Assembly: GCF_004151105.1 (NCBI RefSeq)
Contig: NZ_PHRF01000162.1
Span: forward strand, 91,409-155,408
Direction: 5' to 3'
DNA length: 64,000 bases
Source: Streptomyces sp. L-9-10
GTDB taxonomy: Bacteria > Actinomycetota > Actinomycetes > Streptomycetales > Streptomycetaceae
The notes under the pieces: generated by a model
What the model saw: the letters and a program-made list of their open reading frames with translations, nothing else
The model's database searches: none
What the model was told of the DNA's origin: nothing
In this document: piece by piece, positions 7,257-15,484 of the stretch
How the letters are laid out: each line of letters opens with the position of its first letter
Position numbering within the stretch: the first letter of the stretch is position 1
Made by a program: the position numbers and the translations under genes

Positions 7257-9626
7257 TCAGCCCGGCTGCGCCGCCGGGGCCAGCAGGCTCTCGATCAGCG
7301 GGCGCAGCCTGGTCGTCCGCTCCTGGAACGGGACGTCCGCCACGGCGTGCGGCAGTGCCTGGTCGACGCCGTGCACCACGGACAGATGGCGGTCACCCCG
7401 GCTGAAGGCCGTGTAGACCCACGGGCGGCTCAGCCCGCGTGCGGCATCGCCGGGGAGCACCACGACCGCCGCGGGCCAGCGCATCCCCGCCGCCTGGTGC
7501 GCGGTGAGCGCCCAGCCGTGGCGTACGGCGGTCTCGACCCGCTCCCTGGGGACCACGACCGCCGTGCCCGCGCAGTCGAGGCGCAGCCCTTCGGCGTCCG
7601 CGGAGACCACGGCCCCCTGGAGCGTCCTGCCGGGCGACGGTACGTAGGCGATCCTGTCGCCCGGGTCGAAGCCGCCGAACCGGCCGGGACCGGGGTTGAG
7701 CCGCTGCTTGAGCGAGGCGTTCAGGGCGCGGGTGCCGGCCGAGCCGCCATGGCCCACGGTGATCACCTGCGTCTGCCCGGCGTCCATCCCGAAGGCGCGC
7801 GGCACGGACTCGGCCACCAGCTGCACCGTGCGGTGCACCGCCTCGCCCGCGTCCCGCACGGGAACGATCACGACCTCCTTGCCGGGGGCCTCGACCTGCT
7901 GCAGCTCACCGATGCCGATACCGGAGACCAGCTCGCCGATCGGCCCAGGGTCGGGTGTACGGGAGGCGATCTGCGGGCACACCCGGGCGGCCAGCAGATC
8001 GGCGAACACCCGGCCCGCGCCCGCCGACCACAGCACTCCGGGGTCGCCGCCGAGGACCAGACGGCTGCCGTCGGGCAGCGACTCGACGATCATCGCGGCC
8101 GTCTCCACATCGAGCTGTGGCGCGTCCAGCACGACCAGGAGATCGAGCGCGAACATGCCGTCCGCGTCCCGCCCGGGGCCTTCCGTGCCTGCCAGCAGTC
8201 CGGCCACGGTGACGGCTCCCGCCGTCGCGTCCAGCCGGTCGCGGCCGTTCTCGCTGTGGGTCGCGACGACCGCGCGCACCCCGAGCGCGCGGGCGGCCCC
8301 GGCCAGGGCGACCGGCTCGGCGCGCGCGGCCTCACCGCCGGTGTGCAGGACGAGTCCATGGCCGGCGACCGCGCGGATCAGCTCGGCCGCCGCGCGCGGG
8401 GCCGCCGCCGCGGCCTCGTCCCAGGAGTCGTCGGGGCCGGTCTTGACCAGCCGCGCGAGCCCGTCGGCGAGGCTCTCCTCGGCGAGCGCGTACCGGTCGA
8501 GGCCCAGCAGCACCGGGGCCGGCGGGCCGGCTTCGGCCGGATCCGCACCGCCGGCCGGCTCCTCGCCCCGCGCGGCCTCCCCGCCGCGATCCGTGCCGCC
8601 TTCTGATCCGTTCTCGGATTCAGCCTCGAAGCCGCCCTCGAAGCCGTCTTCGAAATCGCCTCCGAAGCTGTCCTCCGCGCCCTCCTGGAACACCAGCACC
8701 GCGCCCTCGGAGATCGCGTGCCGCACCGCCTCGTGGGGGTCGGGCACCGCGTGCTCGGCCAGCGTGCCCCGTACCGACGCGGCCTCCAGGGCCGTGTGCC
8801 CCTGGAGCGCGGCCCGTTCCAGCAGCCAGCCGACGAGCGCGGCGGCCCGCCGTTCGTCGCCGGGACCGCACGCCGCCCCGAGCAGGGCACGCGCGAACCC
8901 GTCGGCCTGCTCGGGCCGTACCCCGGGGACGGCGAGCAGCTGCCACGGGTCCTCGCGCAGCACCTCCGCGGCCCGCTCCCCGAGAACGGCGGCGACCTGC
9001 CCGGCGAGCGCCTCCGGCGCACCGCCCTCGGCCAGCACGGCCCGTACGGCGGACACCGCCTCTTCCGGAACGGACTGCCGCGCCGGAGCAGGAGTCGAAA
9101 CAGAAGTCGAAGCGTGAGCCGAGGAAGGCGCGGAGGAAGGCGCGGAGGAGGGCGCCGACGCGGGCTCAGCGGCGCGCGCGGACGGCTGGGCGCGCTCCGG
9201 GGCGGCGGACGCGCGCGGACCCAGCAGGGAGCGGTCCACGGGCGCGCCGCTCTCCACGGCCCGTACGGCGGCGAGCAGATCGGCGGCCTGCCCGCTCAGT
9301 TTCGTACCGGCGGCGATGGGTCCTGCCTTCTCCGCCTTGCGCTGCTCGATCCGCTCCCGCAGCTCCCGCTGGGCGGCCAGCTCGGCCGCGGCCTCGGACA
9401 CCTCGGGCGCCTCGGACGCGGTGCCCTCCGCCGTCCCGCCCTGGGCCTCCCCGTCCCCTCCGGCCTCCCCGTCCGACGCGTCCGCGCCCTCCACGGTGTC
9501 GGTGTCGGTGTCCGTGTGGGTGTCCGGCGCAGGCCCGGCAGCGGCTTCCGCGTCGGGCCCACCCGCCGTGGCGTGCTCAGCGGCCGTCTCGGCCGCCCCT
9601 GCGGCGGTGTCGCGGTCCGTACTCAC
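7257..9626 (-). CDS. RecD2-like helix-hairpin-helix protein with degenerate ATPase motifs
   Basis: 789 residues. Residues 1-190 are disordered and Ala/Glu/Asp/Ser-rich (tandem SAPS repeats). About 200-310 match the helix-hairpin-helix region of RecD2-type helicases (EVLREDPWQLLAVPGVRPEQADGFARALLG...ALQGHTALEAASVRG). An acidic Gly/Glu/Phe insert follows near 315-345, then a helicase-like C-terminal half. Motif III-like LVLGGDPGVLWSAGAGRVFADL, WALTAHQAAGMRWPAAVVV and YTAFSRGDRHLSVVHG (motif VI arginine kept) are recognisable. The Walker A position reads VLHTGGEAARAE with no GKT/S, and the DEAQ box is DAPQ. It therefore probably cannot hydrolyse ATP normally. GTG start at 9626 overlaps the upstream reductase stop (GTGA). 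Confidence 0.8.
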   Translation of the reverse strand: MSTDRDTAAGAAETAAEHATAGGPDAEAAAGPAPDTHTDTDTDTVEGADASDGEAGGDGEAQGGTAEGTASEAPEVSEAAAELAAQRELRERIEQRKAEKAGPIAAGTKLSGQAADLLAAVRAVESGAPVDRSLLGPRASAAPERAQPSARAAEPASAPSSAPSSAPSSAHASTSVSTPAPARQSVPEEAVSAVRAVLAEGGAPEALAGQVAAVLGERAAEVLREDPWQLLAVPGVRPEQADGFARALLGAACGPGDERRAAALVGWLLERAALQGHTALEAASVRGTLAEHAVPDPHEAVRHAISEGAVLVFQEGAEDSFGGDFEDGFEGGFEAESENGSEGGTDRGGEAARGEEPAGGADPAEAGPPAPVLLGLDRYALAEESLADGLARLVKTGPDDSWDEAAAAAPRAAAELIRAVAGHGLVLHTGGEAARAEPVALAGAARALGVRAVVATHSENGRDRLDATAGAVTVAGLLAGTEGPGRDADGMFALDLLVVLDAPQLDVETAAMIVESLPDGSRLVLGGDPGVLWSAGAGRVFADLLAARVCPQIASRTPDPGPIGELVSGIGIGELQQVEAPGKEVVIVPVRDAGEAVHRTVQLVAESVPRAFGMDAGQTQVITVGHGGSAGTRALNASLKQRLNPGPGRFGGFDPGDRIAYVPSPGRTLQGAVVSADAEGLRLDCAGTAVVVPRERVETAVRHGWALTAHQAAGMRWPAAVVVLPGDAARGLSRPWVYTAFSRGDRHLSVVHGVDQALPHAVADVPFQERTTRLRPLIESLLAPAAQPG
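9121..9156. repeat. Three tandem 12-bp repeats inside the RecD-like gene
   Basis: GAGGAAGGCGCG occurs twice in tandem, followed by a third copy with three changes. On the minus strand it encodes APSS repeats in the disordered N-terminal region. A likely slippage product and length-variable site. Confidence 0.85.
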
Positions 9627-10606
9627 AGCGTGCTCCAGTCCTGGTCGGGATAGCGGTGCACGGGCGCCGACACATCGTCGAGCGCCTGGCAGATCTCGTC
9701 AGGAAGAGTAAGGCTCTCCACTGACAGAGCGGCCGTGAGCTGCTGCGCGTTGCGCGCGCCGATGATCGGCGCCACCACTCCGGGACGGTCCCGGATCCAC
9801 GCCAGCGCCACTTCCAGCGGCGTCGTGGCGAGCCCCTCCGCGGCCGTCGCGACCGCGTCCACGATCCGGCTCGCCGCCTCGTCCAGATACGGCTCGACGA
9901 ACGGGGCCAGCAGCTCGGACGCGCCCCGCGAGTCGGGTGGTGTGGTGTGCCGGTACTTGCCGGTGAGCACCCCGCGCCCCAGCGGTGACGACGGCAGCAG
10001 CCCGACCCCCAGATCGATCGCGGCCGGCAGTACCTCCCGCTCCACCCCGCGCTGGAGCAGGGAGTACTCCATCTGACTACTGGCCAGCCGCGTCCGTATA
10101 CCCGGCGAGGCCAGCTGCCAGGTGGCGGCCTTGGCCAGCTGCCAGCCGCAGAAGTTCGACACCCCCGCGTACCTGGCCCGTCCGCTGGTGACCGCGATGT
10201 CCAGCGCGTGGAGCGTCTCCTCCAGGGGCGTGCCGGTGTCAAAGGCGTGGATCTGCCACAGATCCACATAGTCCGTGCCGAGCCGCTCCAGGGACGCGTC
10301 CAGCGCGGCGAGCAGATGACCGCGTGAACAGTCGAAGCGCCGGTAGGGATCCGGCACGCTCCCGGCCTTGGTCGCGATGATCAGATCGCGGCGCGGAACG
10401 AGCCGTTCGACGAGTTGGCCGAGCAGATATTCGGCCTCCCCGCCGCCGTACACGTCCGCCGTGTCGATCAGCGTTCCGCCCGCTTCCCAGAAGGCCTTCA
10501 TCTGGTCGGCGGCGTCGTGCTCGTCGGTGTCCCGTCCCCAGGTCAGGGTGCCGAGCCCGATTCTGGACACGCGCAGGCCGGTTCGGCCGAGATGCCTCTG
10601 CTCCAT
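9623..10606 (-). CDS. Aldo/keto reductase
   Basis: 327 residues from the ATG at 10606 (MEQRHLGRTGLRVSRIGLGTLTWG); a TTG further upstream would add 17 non-conserved residues. Cytosolic NADPH-dependent (beta/alpha)8-barrel oxidoreductase. The catalytic tetrad region includes DTADVYGGGEAE (Asp, Tyr), the Lys in IIATKAGS, and the His in DLWQIHAFD. The C-terminal NADP-binding region is IIGARNAQQLTAAL. It resembles bacterial AKRs annotated as pyridoxal or voltage-channel-like reductases; substrate unknown. Its stop is coupled (GTGA) to the RecD-like gene, so both come from one transcript. Confidence 0.92.
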   Translation of the reverse strand: MEQRHLGRTGLRVSRIGLGTLTWGRDTDEHDAADQMKAFWEAGGTLIDTADVYGGGEAEYLLGQLVERLVPRRDLIIATKAGSVPDPYRRFDCSRGHLLAALDASLERLGTDYVDLWQIHAFDTGTPLEETLHALDIAVTSGRARYAGVSNFCGWQLAKAATWQLASPGIRTRLASSQMEYSLLQRGVEREVLPAAIDLGVGLLPSSPLGRGVLTGKYRHTTPPDSRGASELLAPFVEPYLDEAASRIVDAVATAAEGLATTPLEVALAWIRDRPGVVAPIIGARNAQQLTAALSVESLTLPDEICQALDDVSAPVHRYPDQDWSTL

Positions 10607-10663
10607 GGCTGCTGAGATTACTGGCCATGGCCCCACGCGGAGAGAGCCTGTGGACAACCCGCC

Positions 10664-10693
10664 CTGACGGATCGCCGTATCGCGCGCTAGAGT
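10664..10693 (+). promoter_or_regulatory. Candidate housekeeping promoter of the LLM oxidoreductase gene
   Basis: -35 CTGACG (10664-10669), an 18-bp spacer and -10 TAGAGT (10688-10693). This is a reasonable HrdB-type match, about 35 nt before the RBS/start region. Confidence 0.5.
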
Positions 10694-10734
10694 CCCGGGG
10701 CACAGGGACGTTACTCATCGGTAAGGGAGTGGTT

Positions 10735-11787
10735 ATGCGGCTCGGCATCAACCTCGGATACTGGGGCGCGGGGATGGACGGCGACAACCTCGCCGTCGCT
10801 CAGGAGGCCGACCGGCTCGGCTACGACGTCTGCTGGGCCGCCGAGGCGTACGGCTCCGACGCGCCGACCGTACTGAGCTGGGTCGCCGCGCAGACCGAGA
10901 GCATCGACGTCGGCTCCGCGATCCTCCAGATCCCGGCGCGCCAGCCCGCGATGACGGCCATGACCGCCGCCACCCTCGACTCCCTCTCCGGCGGCCGTTT
11001 CCGGCTCGGCCTCGGCGTCTCGGGACCCCAGGTCTCCGAGGGCTGGTACGGAGTGAAGTTCGACAAGCCCCTCGCCCGTACCCGGGAGTACGTGGAGATC
11101 GTCCGCAGGGCCATGACCCGCGAGCGGCTGTCGTACGACGGCGAGCACTGGACGCTGCCGCTGCCCGGCGGCCCCGGCAAGCCGCTGAAGCTCACCGTGC
11201 ACCCGGAGCGCGAGCACATCCCGCTCTACATCGCCGCGATCGGTCCCAAGAACCTGGAGCAGACCGGCGAGATCGCCGACGGCGCGCTGCTGATCTTCCC
11301 GTCCGCCGAGCACCTGGAGGACACGGCGATCCGGCATCTGCGGGCCGGCCGTGAGAAGGCCGGGCTGACCATGGACGGCTTCGACGTCTGCCCCACCGTG
11401 CCGATCGCGGTCGGCGACGACGTCAACGCGCTGGCCGATGTCTTCCGTCCGTACACCGCGCTCTATGTGGGCGGGATGGGCAGCCGCGAGCAGAACTTCT
11501 ACAACCAGCTCGCGCGGCGCATGGGATACGAGAAGGAGGCCGCCGAGATCCAGGACAAGTACCTCGACGGCGACAAGAACGGCGCGGCGGCGGCCGTACC
11601 GCACGAACTGATCGACTCGACGACGCTGCTCGGCTCCATGGAGCGGATCGCCGACCGGATGGGGGCGTACGCCGCCGCCGGTGTCACGACGCTGACCCTC
11701 GCCCCGGCCGGTTTCACGCTCGACGAGCGGATCGCCGCGCTCCGCGTCGGCACGGAAGCCCTGGAGCGCGCCGGACTGGTCTCCTAG
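10735..11787 (+). CDS. LLM class F420-dependent oxidoreductase
   Basis: 350 residues; ATG at 10735 with AAGGGAG a few bases upstream. Luciferase-like (LLM) TIM-barrel opening MRLGINLGYWGAGMDGDNLAVAQEADRLGYDVCWAAEAYGSDA. It also has the family's SGGRFRLGLGVSGPQVSEGWYG and IYIAAIGPKNLEQTGEIADGA-type segments. This subgroup (Rv3520c-like) uses coenzyme F420 in actinobacteria; cofactor choice is family knowledge, not visible here. Substrate unknown. The gene is divergent from the aldo/keto reductase with a shared 128-bp promoter region. Confidence 0.92.
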   Translation: MRLGINLGYWGAGMDGDNLAVAQEADRLGYDVCWAAEAYGSDAPTVLSWVAAQTESIDVGSAILQIPARQPAMTAMTAATLDSLSGGRFRLGLGVSGPQVSEGWYGVKFDKPLARTREYVEIVRRAMTRERLSYDGEHWTLPLPGGPGKPLKLTVHPEREHIPLYIAAIGPKNLEQTGEIADGALLIFPSAEHLEDTAIRHLRAGREKAGLTMDGFDVCPTVPIAVGDDVNALADVFRPYTALYVGGMGSREQNFYNQLARRMGYEKEAAEIQDKYLDGDKNGAAAAVPHELIDSTTLLGSMERIADRMGAYAAAGVTTLTLAPAGFTLDERIAALRVGTEALERAGLVS

Positions 11788-11799
11788 CCCCGAATCGCC

Positions 11800-11815
11800 T
11801 AGCCCGAACGGGCTA
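11800..11815. terminator. Short hairpin after the LLM gene
   Basis: TAGCCC-GAAC-GGGCTA forms a 6-bp stem with a 4-nt loop 13 bases after the stop codon. Modest terminator candidate. Confidence 0.45.
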
Positions 11816-11879
11816 CCGGGCCCGCGCCCCCGTGAGGGGGACCGCGGAGACGTACGAGGGCGCCCGGCCGGAAGTCTGC

Positions 11880-11919
11880 GGCCGTGGTGGGGGCTCGGGG
11901 GGTCTTCCCCGCCACGGCC
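11880..11919. terminator. Second hairpin in the 11.8-12.1 kb gap
   Basis: GGCCGTGG (11880-11887) pairs with CCACGGCC (11912-11919) around a G/C-rich loop. It likely backs up termination of the LLM gene. The rest of the 288-bp gap shows only TTGACT at 12035-12040 as a possible -35 for the next gene. Confidence 0.45.
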
Positions 11920-12075
11920 GTCATGTACGACAACGCCTCCGGGCCCCGCTCGGTTACGCGCGGGGGCTTCCGTGGCGCTCCTTCTTTCGGCTCAGCCGGC
12001 CGGCGTAGCTGTTGCCTGTTGCCCCGCACCCCATTTGACTCGGTTTCTGCGGATGTCTGTATGGAGGTGGCAGTG

Positions 12076-12861
12076 ATGCTCTCGGCCCGAAGCCTGTTCC
12101 AGGAAATCCTGGACGACGATCGTTCCTTCCGGCTCTTCTGCTCCATCGCGGCCAGCGGCGAGGCCCAGGGCGGCTGGGAGAACGGCCGGATCGCCGCCCT
12201 GGTGCCGGACTCCATGCGGCATCTCGCCCCGAAGATCGCCCGGCACGGCGCCGACGAGGACAAGCACGGGCGCATCTTCCACGCACTGCTGAGGAAGCGC
12301 GGTCTCCGGCCGGTCCCGGTGCCCGCGGAGACCGACTACACCATGCTGCTGGAGCGGCAGGGCATCGGGCTCACCCACACGAAGCTGCGCCGTGAGAAAC
12401 CGCTGACCGAGGAGGACATCCTCGTCTATCTCGCGCACAGCAGGATCACCGAGCAGCGGGCCGCCGACCAGATGGTGATGCTCGTCAGGTACTTCGGCGA
12501 CAACCCCGAGGTGGGCAAGGCCGTCAAGATGATCAGCAATGACGAGGACAACCATCTCGCCTACTGCCACGAGGAGTTGCTGCGGCTGGCGCGCGCGGGC
12601 CACGGCCGTACGATCCAGCGCACCCTGCGGCACTGCGCGCTGTCCGAGATCAGGGTCTACCGTCAGGTGAGCCTCGCCGTGATGGGCCGGATGGGCCGGA
12701 TCCTGGGCTGGCCGGCGCCCAAGTCGGCGGCGCTCGCGGCGGGGATCCACACCCTCTACGCGTATGAACGGCTCATCGGCTGGCGCCGGATGGTCACGCT
12801 CACGATGCCGGAGCGGCGCGACGCGCTCGGCGGGGCCGCGACCGCCGTACCGGCCTTCTGA
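12076..12861 (+). CDS. Ferritin-like diiron-fold protein
   Basis: 261 residues from the ATG at 12076; GGAGG at 12063-12067 is correctly spaced for this codon, whereas the in-frame ATG at 12061 is too close and lacks its own site. Predicted mostly helical. Metal-ligand type motifs appear as ARHGADEDKHGRIFHALL (E/D..H), ITEQRAADQMVMLV and ISNDEDNHLAYCHEELL, the spacing expected of a four-helix ferritin-like bundle that binds two irons. Known relatives in actinobacteria are unassigned; redox or iron storage roles are possible. No signal peptide. The stop codon region is tandemly duplicated (12850-12882). Confidence 0.85.
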   Translation: MLSARSLFQEILDDDRSFRLFCSIAASGEAQGGWENGRIAALVPDSMRHLAPKIARHGADEDKHGRIFHALLRKRGLRPVPVPAETDYTMLLERQGIGLTHTKLRREKPLTEEDILVYLAHSRITEQRAADQMVMLVRYFGDNPEVGKAVKMISNDEDNHLAYCHEELLRLARAGHGRTIQRTLRHCALSEIRVYRQVSLAVMGRMGRILGWPAPKSAALAAGIHTLYAYERLIGWRRMVTLTMPERRDALGGAATAVPAF

Positions 12862-12882
12862 ACGCCCCGGCCTTCTGAACGC
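12850..12882. repeat. 16-bp tandem duplication spanning a stop codon
   Basis: CCGGCCTTCTGAACGC occurs at 12850-12865 and again at 12867-12882 (period 17). The first copy contains the TGA stop of the ferritin-like gene, so the duplication lies just downstream and leaves the protein unchanged. Confidence 0.9.
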
Positions 12883-12933
12883 GCCGCCGACCGCCCGGAC
12901 CGGCGTGTCTCCACCCCCGGACGCACCGGCGGG

Positions 12934-13986
12934 TCAGAGCCAGCCGCGACGCTTGAACGCCCGGTGCAGCCCGAGGACCACGACCGCCATGAAGGCGATC
13001 ACGGCCGGATACGCCCACACGTACCCCAGCTCCGGCATGTACTCGAAGTTCATCCCGTAGATCCCCGCGACCAGCGTGGGGACGGCTGCCATCGCCGCCC
13101 ACGCCGAGATCTTCCGCATGTCGTCGTTCTGCCGCACCCCCATCTGCGCGAGGTGCGCCGCCAGGATGTCGGAGAGCAGCCGGTCGAGCCCCTCCACCTG
13201 CTCGTTGGCGTGCAGCAGATGGTCGTTGACGTCCCGGAAGAACGGCTGCGAGCCCGTGTCGACGAACGGCACCCCGGGGCCCGCCAGCCGGGCCATCGGC
13301 GCCGCCAGCGGGCCGGTGGCCCGGCGGAACTCCATCACCTGTCGCTTGAAGTTGTAGATCCGTTCCGCGGTCGGCGTCACCGACCCCGACCGGGGCTTCG
13401 GCCCCGACCCCGGTCCCGATCCGGACGACCCGGACCCGCCGTCGCCCCCGCTCGGCGCGAAGACCTCCGCCTCCAGCTCCTCCAGATCGACCTGGAGCTC
13501 CCCGGCCACCTCGATGTAGTGGTCCACGATCGCGTCACTGACCGCGTACAGGACCGCCGTGGGGCCGTGCTTGAGGACCTCGGGCTCCGCTTCGAGCCGC
13601 TGCCGTACGGCCGTCAGCGGAGCGCCCTCGCCGTGCCTGACCGTCACCACGAACGAGTCGCCGACGAAGACCATCAGCTCACCGGAGGTGACGATGTCGT
13701 GTTCGTCGTCGTACAGCACCGGCTTGAGGACCATGAACAGCGAGTCGTCGTAGATCTCCAGCTTGGGCCGCTGATGGGCGGTGAGCGCGTCCTCCACGGC
13801 CAGGGGATGCAGCCCGAACTCGCTGCTCACGAGGTCGAACTCGTGCGTCGTGGCCTCGTGCAGCCCGAGCCAGAGGAACGCGTCGCCCGTGGCGCGCGCC
13901 TCGGCGAGGGCGTCGGAGAAGTCGGCGGGGCCGTCGGTGCGGCGTCCGTCGCGGTAGATGGCGCAGTCCACGATCACGGCGGGCAT
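12934..13986 (-). CDS. corA: CorA-type magnesium/cobalt transporter
   Basis: 350 residues; ATG at 13986 with a GGGGGAG ribosome site just upstream. A long cytoplasmic N-terminal funnel (about 1-285) is followed by two membrane segments. The signature GMN motif occurs after the first of them (LVAGIYGMNFEYMPELGYVWAYP), and a basic tail FKRRGWL ends the protein. The GMN loop is the selectivity filter of homopentameric CorA channels. A Gly/Ser/Pro-rich insert (SGGDGGSGSSGSGPGSGPKPRSGS, about 165-190) in the cytoplasmic domain is unusual for the family but common in Streptomyces as a disordered loop. Divergent from the phosphatase gene. Confidence 0.93.
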   Translation of the reverse strand: MPAVIVDCAIYRDGRRTDGPADFSDALAEARATGDAFLWLGLHEATTHEFDLVSSEFGLHPLAVEDALTAHQRPKLEIYDDSLFMVLKPVLYDDEHDIVTSGELMVFVGDSFVVTVRHGEGAPLTAVRQRLEAEPEVLKHGPTAVLYAVSDAIVDHYIEVAGELQVDLEELEAEVFAPSGGDGGSGSSGSGPGSGPKPRSGSVTPTAERIYNFKRQVMEFRRATGPLAAPMARLAGPGVPFVDTGSQPFFRDVNDHLLHANEQVEGLDRLLSDILAAHLAQMGVRQNDDMRKISAWAAMAAVPTLVAGIYGMNFEYMPELGYVWAYPAVIAFMAVVVLGLHRAFKRRGWL

Positions 13987-14034
13987 TCTCCCCCTTCCGG
14001 TACCCGCCCGCATCCCCCGGGCACGTACCGGCCC

Positions 14035-14063
14035 ATGACGCTGCCGTACCGACCGCCTACGCT
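14035..14063 (+). promoter_or_regulatory. Promoter placing transcription start at the phosphatase ATG
   Basis: -35 ATGACG (14035-14040), a 17-bp spacer and -10 TACGCT (14058-14063), which ends 7 nt before the ATG at 14071. No Shine-Dalgarno is present, so a leaderless mRNA is likely. Confidence 0.6.
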
Positions 14064-14070
14064 GGCGGGC

Positions 14071-14757
14071 ATGGCCACGTTGATCCTCGTACGTCATGGA
14101 CGGTCCACCGCCAACACCGCGGGGCTGCTCGCGGGCTGGACGCCGGGGGTCGCCCTCGACGAGCGCGGCGCCGCCCAGGCCGCGGCGCTGCCCGGACGGC
14201 TCGCGCGGGTGCCGGTCGCCGCCGTCGTCAGCAGCCCGTTGCAGCGCTGCCGGGAGACCCTTCAGCCGCTGCTGGACGCCCGGCCGGAGCTGACGCTCCG
14301 GACCGACGACCGGAACGGGGAGTGCCACTACGGCGACTGGTCCGGCCGCAAGCTCGCCGAACTGGCCGACGAGCCGCTGATGACGGTCGTGCAGCAGCAT
14401 CCCTCGGCCGCCGTCTTCCCCGGGGGCGAGTCGATGCGCGCGATGCAGGCGCGGGCCGTGGACGCCGTAAGGGAGTGGAACGCGCGGGTCGACGAGGAGC
14501 ACGGCGAGGACGCCGCGTTCCTGATGTGCTCGCACGGGGACATCATCAAGGCGCTCGTGGCGGACGCCCTGGGCATGCATCTGGATCTTTTCCAGCGGAT
14601 CCATGTGGACCCCTGCTCGGTCACGGCGGTCCGCTACACGCGGCTGCGCCCCTTCGTGCTGCGGCTCGGCGACACCGGTGATCTCGCCGGGCTGGCGCCG
14701 CGTGAGAACACCGGCGGCGGCAGCGGTGTTGTGGGAGGCGGAGCGGGAGCACCGTGA
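14071..14757 (+). CDS. Histidine phosphatase family protein (MSMEG_4193-like)
   Basis: 228 residues. The phosphohistidine motif LVRHGRSTANTAG lies at the N-terminus, with the partner acid and second histidine in GECHYGDWSG and LMCSHGDIIKALVADALGMHL. This fits the branch of phosphoglycerate-mutase-like phosphatases found next to DUF3090 in mycobacteria and streptomycetes. Cytoplasmic; substrate not known. It heads the row phosphatase - DUF3090 - kinase-like - mshC, all on the plus strand. The C-terminus is a Gly-rich tail (GGGSGVVGGGAGAP). Confidence 0.9.
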   Translation: MATLILVRHGRSTANTAGLLAGWTPGVALDERGAAQAAALPGRLARVPVAAVVSSPLQRCRETLQPLLDARPELTLRTDDRNGECHYGDWSGRKLAELADEPLMTVVQQHPSAAVFPGGESMRAMQARAVDAVREWNARVDEEHGEDAAFLMCSHGDIIKALVADALGMHLDLFQRIHVDPCSVTAVRYTRLRPFVLRLGDTGDLAGLAPRENTGGGSGVVGGGAGAP

Positions 14758-14893
14758 TCGCTCCGCGCAGTAGGGTGGACGCGCCGTCCGTGCGATCCAG
14801 GGGATTCCCGGGACCCGCGGCCCGCCCTTCGCGATTCCGGCCCCGTGCCAGACCGATGTGCCGTAACCGACGATTTCCAAGGGAGATCAGGAC

Positions 14894-15484
14894 GTGTCCC
14901 GTCAGGTGTTCCTCTACGACCCACCGGACCGCTTCGTGGCCGGTACGGTCGGGCTGCCTGGACGCCGTACGTTCTTCCTGCAGGCTTCCGCCGCAGGGCG
15001 CGTCACCAGCGTCGCCCTGGAGAAGACCCAGGTGGCCGCGCTCGCCGAGCGGATCGACGAGCTGCTCGACGAGGTCGTACGCCGTACCGGTGGCAATGCC
15101 CCCGTACCCGCCATGGTGCCCTCCGACGTCGCCGACTCCGCGCCGCTCGACGCCCCGGTGGAGGAGGAGTTCCGGGTCGGCACGATGGCGCTGGCCTGGG
15201 ACGGCGACGAACAGCGCATGATCGTCGAGGCGCAGGCGCTCGTCGAGCTGGACGCCGACAGCGACGAGGATCTCGCCGAGGCCGAGGAGCGACTGCTCCA
15301 GGACGAGGAGAACGGTCCGCCGATGCTCCGCGTCCGGCTGACCGGCGCCCAGGCCAGGGCCTTCGCCAAACGCGCTCTGGACGTGGTCAACGCCGGCCGC
15401 CCGCCGTGCCCGCTGTGCAGCCTGCCGCTCGATCCGGAAGGACACGTATGCCCGCGCCAGAACGGATACCGCCGAGGAGCGTGA
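14894..15484 (+). CDS. DUF3090 family protein
   Basis: 196 residues from a GTG with AAGGGAGATCAGG upstream. Starts MSRQVFLYDPPDRFVAGTVGLPGRRTFFLQA and ends with a Cys cluster CPLCSLPLDPEGHVCPRQNGYR, which looks like a small zinc knuckle (CxxC...C). Belongs to actinobacterial family DUF3090; function unknown. Its 3' end overlaps the next gene by 37 bp, showing tight co-expression. Two neighbours in the row (phosphatase and kinase-like protein) suggest a phosphorylation-related module. Confidence 0.93.
   Translation: MSRQVFLYDPPDRFVAGTVGLPGRRTFFLQASAAGRVTSVALEKTQVAALAERIDELLDEVVRRTGGNAPVPAMVPSDVADSAPLDAPVEEEFRVGTMALAWDGDEQRMIVEAQALVELDADSDEDLAEAEERLLQDEENGPPMLRVRLTGAQARAFAKRALDVVNAGRPPCPLCSLPLDPEGHVCPRQNGYRRGA

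Noticed and set aside
9121-9156. CRISPR-like repeat
   Set aside because: Twelve-base contiguous tandem copies without spacers inside a coding frame; simple slippage repeat.
7257-9626. Annotating the RecD-like protein as an active helicase
   Set aside because: Walker A and DEAQ residues are absent, so only fold similarity is claimed.
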